64,000 bases of DNA. It comes from Dawidia cretensis. Lineage in GTDB: Bacteria; Bacteroidota; Bacteroidia; Cytophagales; Cyclobacteriaceae. The stretch's first letter is position 1. The number at the start of each line of letters is the position of its first letter. The notes under the pieces were generated by a model. It saw only the letters and a list, made by a program, of their open reading frames with translations, was not told the DNA's origin and ran no database searches. The position numbers and the translations under genes were made by a program. The stretch spans positions 214,904 to 278,903 of the forward strand of contig NZ_JAHESE010000003.1 in the NCBI RefSeq assembly GCF_018598175.1. Reading direction: 5' to 3'. Shown here piece after piece: positions 62,257 through 64,000 of this stretch.

Positions 62257-63932
62257 TGACGATGAAAGCAACGATTAAAAATGTAGGAATGGCAGCATTG
62301 CTGATCGCAGGGCTTGCCAATTGTAACGATTATCTCGACGAAGAGAATCCCTCGAATATTTCGGATACAGAGTTCTACAAAACCGCCAACGGCTACGAAG
62401 CGTTGGTCAATAGCACGTACGCTTCTTTGCGGGAGGTATATGAATTGCCGTGGATGTTCCTCGCCGGGACCGACGAATTTGTCGAAGGACGCAACGCTCA
62501 GCCCGAAGGCATTAGCGAATACCGCAACCTGTCGTCGAACGACGTGAATGTGGAAACCTTTTTCGGTGCTTGCTACAAAGCTATCGGCCGGTGTAATGCT
62601 GCTATATATTATTACGACAGAACAGAGAAGACAGCCACCCGCGATATCCGCCTGGGCGAAGTAAAGTGTCTACGGGCCTACTATTATTTCTTGTTGGTAC
62701 AGCAGTTTGGTGGGGTAAGCATCGTCACCGAAATGTACGACGAGCCGGCGTACAACTTCTCTCGCAATTCGGCAGCCGAAGTATATGACTTTATTTTACA
62801 AGACCTGGCGGATGCGCTGGTGCTGGTGCCGGAAACGACAACCTCGTTCGGTCGTATTACGAAGCCGGCTGTGTTGCATTACCTGGCCAAAGTACATCTG
62901 ACGCGCGGGTATGAAACTTTTGCCGCAGATGACGACTACACCAGGGCGGCAGCCTATGCGGATCAGGCAATTAATGGCAAAACGTTGACGATCTCATTCG
63001 AGGACCTCTTCTGGCCCGGGAAGGAAAAAAATTCTGAAGTGCTCTTCTCCATCCAGTTTGATAAAAGCTCGATCAAGGATGCCGCCAACGACGGCAGCAA
63101 CCAGAATTACTGGTTTGGTCCGTACATGGGCGGTGAGGGCGCGAAGAATGGCTACCCGTATCGTGCCTACCAGCTCATGCCGACGACCTACGTGTATAGC
63201 TTGTTTACCGAGAACGATGCGCGCTGGGAAGGTACCTTCATGAATGTATTCTACCCTCGTTATTACGATTTCTACGACAAGTCGAAAGCCGACCGGGCCA
63301 ACATGAATATTTCGTATTATTATCCGCAGTCCTGGGAGGCAGACACGGCGGCATGGCGTGCCGCTGACCCGGCGCACCGTGCCAAGACGCGGATCATTCC
63401 TTTTGGCGATATTTGGATGGGTACTTCCGGTGTTGGTATTGACAACAGTGCGCCGGCCGTACGCAAGTTCGACGACCCTACCGCTACCTTCTCGCTGGGC
63501 GGGAGTAGCACCCGTGATATATTCCTGGCGCGGTTGGGAGAAACCTACCTGATCGCGGCTGAAGCGTACTTGCAGGCCGAAGATGTGGCAACTGCCACGT
63601 TGCGTATCAACGAAGTCAGACGCCGGGCCGCGAAGCCAGGTAAAGTAGCGGAAATGCAGGTTACGGAGGCAGTAGTCGACCTCGATTTCATTCTCGATGA
63701 GCGTGGCCGCGAGCTGCTGGGCGAGTACGACCGCTGGATGGACCTGAAGCGCACGGGTACGCTGGTAGAGCGTGCGAGTGTGTACAATCGGGATATTAAG
63801 CGAAAATATTTTGACAACGGTACCAATGCTTTTGAAGGCGCCGACGGCCAGCTAAAACTGTTTCGTCCGATCCCGCAAAAGGCACTTGACCTGAATCAAA
63901 ATGAGGGGTATGAGCAGAACCCTGGCTATTGA
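62256..63932 (+). CDS. SusD/RagB-family lipoprotein (pectin locus)
   Basis: A 558-residue SusD from ATG 62256 (an ATG at 62262 is an alternative; a longer upstream frame lies inside susC). The lipoprotein signal ends AGLANC and NDYLDEENPSNISDTEF follows. TPR-like region: RDIRLGEVKCLRAYYYFLLV, QQFGGVSIVTEMYDEPAYNF. Closing region: FLARLGETYLIAAEAYLQAE, LDFILDERGRELLGEYDRWM, LFRPIPQKALDLNQNEGYEQ. It overlaps the SusC stop by one base. The last 68 bases of the window after it hold no gene; the enzymes of this locus probably lie beyond 64000. Confidence 0.95.
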   Translation: MTMKATIKNVGMAALLIAGLANCNDYLDEENPSNISDTEFYKTANGYEALVNSTYASLREVYELPWMFLAGTDEFVEGRNAQPEGISEYRNLSSNDVNVETFFGACYKAIGRCNAAIYYYDRTEKTATRDIRLGEVKCLRAYYYFLLVQQFGGVSIVTEMYDEPAYNFSRNSAAEVYDFILQDLADALVLVPETTTSFGRITKPAVLHYLAKVHLTRGYETFAADDDYTRAAAYADQAINGKTLTISFEDLFWPGKEKNSEVLFSIQFDKSSIKDAANDGSNQNYWFGPYMGGEGAKNGYPYRAYQLMPTTYVYSLFTENDARWEGTFMNVFYPRYYDFYDKSKADRANMNISYYYPQSWEADTAAWRAADPAHRAKTRIIPFGDIWMGTSGVGIDNSAPAVRKFDDPTATFSLGGSSTRDIFLARLGETYLIAAEAYLQAEDVATATLRINEVRRRAAKPGKVAEMQVTEAVVDLDFILDERGRELLGEYDRWMDLKRTGTLVERASVYNRDIKRKYFDNGTNAFEGADGQLKLFRPIPQKALDLNQNEGYEQNPGY

Positions 63933-64000
63933 GTGTCACGTAGATAGGCGTATGAACGAACCATAAGTTTATTGGATACTGCACAAATGATGAGAGTTGG

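Overview
The window reads as a chromosome segment of a glycan-degrading Bacteroidota, most likely an environmental Cytophagales-type bacterium. Signs are three SusC/SusD pairs, a type IX secretion (T9SS) C-terminal domain on a secreted glycosidase, promoters of the Bacteroidota form TTG-N19/20-TAnnTTTG, no obvious Shine-Dalgarno sites, and roughly half G+C. The genus is not resolvable from sequence alone.

Layout. (1) 1-9.6 kb, + strand: a polysaccharide utilization locus (PUL) for alpha-galactosides: the end of a SusC, a SusD, a GH36 alpha-galactosidase, two GH97 enzymes around an aldose 1-epimerase. (2) 9.7-15 kb: a worn region with an NmrA-like gene remnant, AT-rich spacer, an unrecognised protein, a surface lipoprotein, an alpha/beta hydrolase and REP-like palindromes. 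(3) 15-21.2 kb: an ArsR-type regulator and a tripartite RND efflux operon, with a perfect 24-bp direct repeat in front of it. (4) 21.2-36.3 kb: mixed single genes: a CDF metal transporter, a 45-residue membrane protein missed by ordinary length cut-offs, response regulators, a sialate O-acetylesterase, DUF4197, a GH92 mannosidase, an S41 peptidase, a START-like protein, a pseudo-receiver, a CBS-PAS-DHp signalling protein, two tandem paralogues of unknown function, DUF1801, Nudix and GNAT proteins. (5) 36.4-52.6 kb: a GH95 fucosidase, then a locus best read as a beta-1,2-glucan (sophoran) PUL: GH144-type lipoprotein, an unusual membrane sensor fused to a transposase-derived zinc ribbon and helix-turn-helix, SusC, SusD, an Ig/LamG surface lipoprotein, an Ig-GH144 enzyme and a GH3 beta-glucosidase. 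(6) 53.3-64 kb: a pectin/uronate locus: kduI-kduD-lacI-uxaC-uxaB on the minus strand, divergent from a SusC/SusD pair, with CG-centred palindromes between them that look like the LacI operators.

How it works together. In each PUL the SusC/SusD pair would import oligosaccharides across the outer membrane and periplasmic or surface glycosidases would cut them; the uronate operon then turns galacturonate into altronate and 5-keto-4-deoxyuronate into 2-keto-3-deoxygluconate. The later steps (altronate dehydratase, KDG kinase, KDPG aldolase) and any pectin lyases are not in the window. None of the three PULs has the usual ECF-sigma/anti-sigma or hybrid two-component regulator beside it here. The most interesting candidate for something undescribed is the sensor-transposase fusion at 40193-42097, placed 12 bp after one GH144 gene and just before the SusC/SusD genes.
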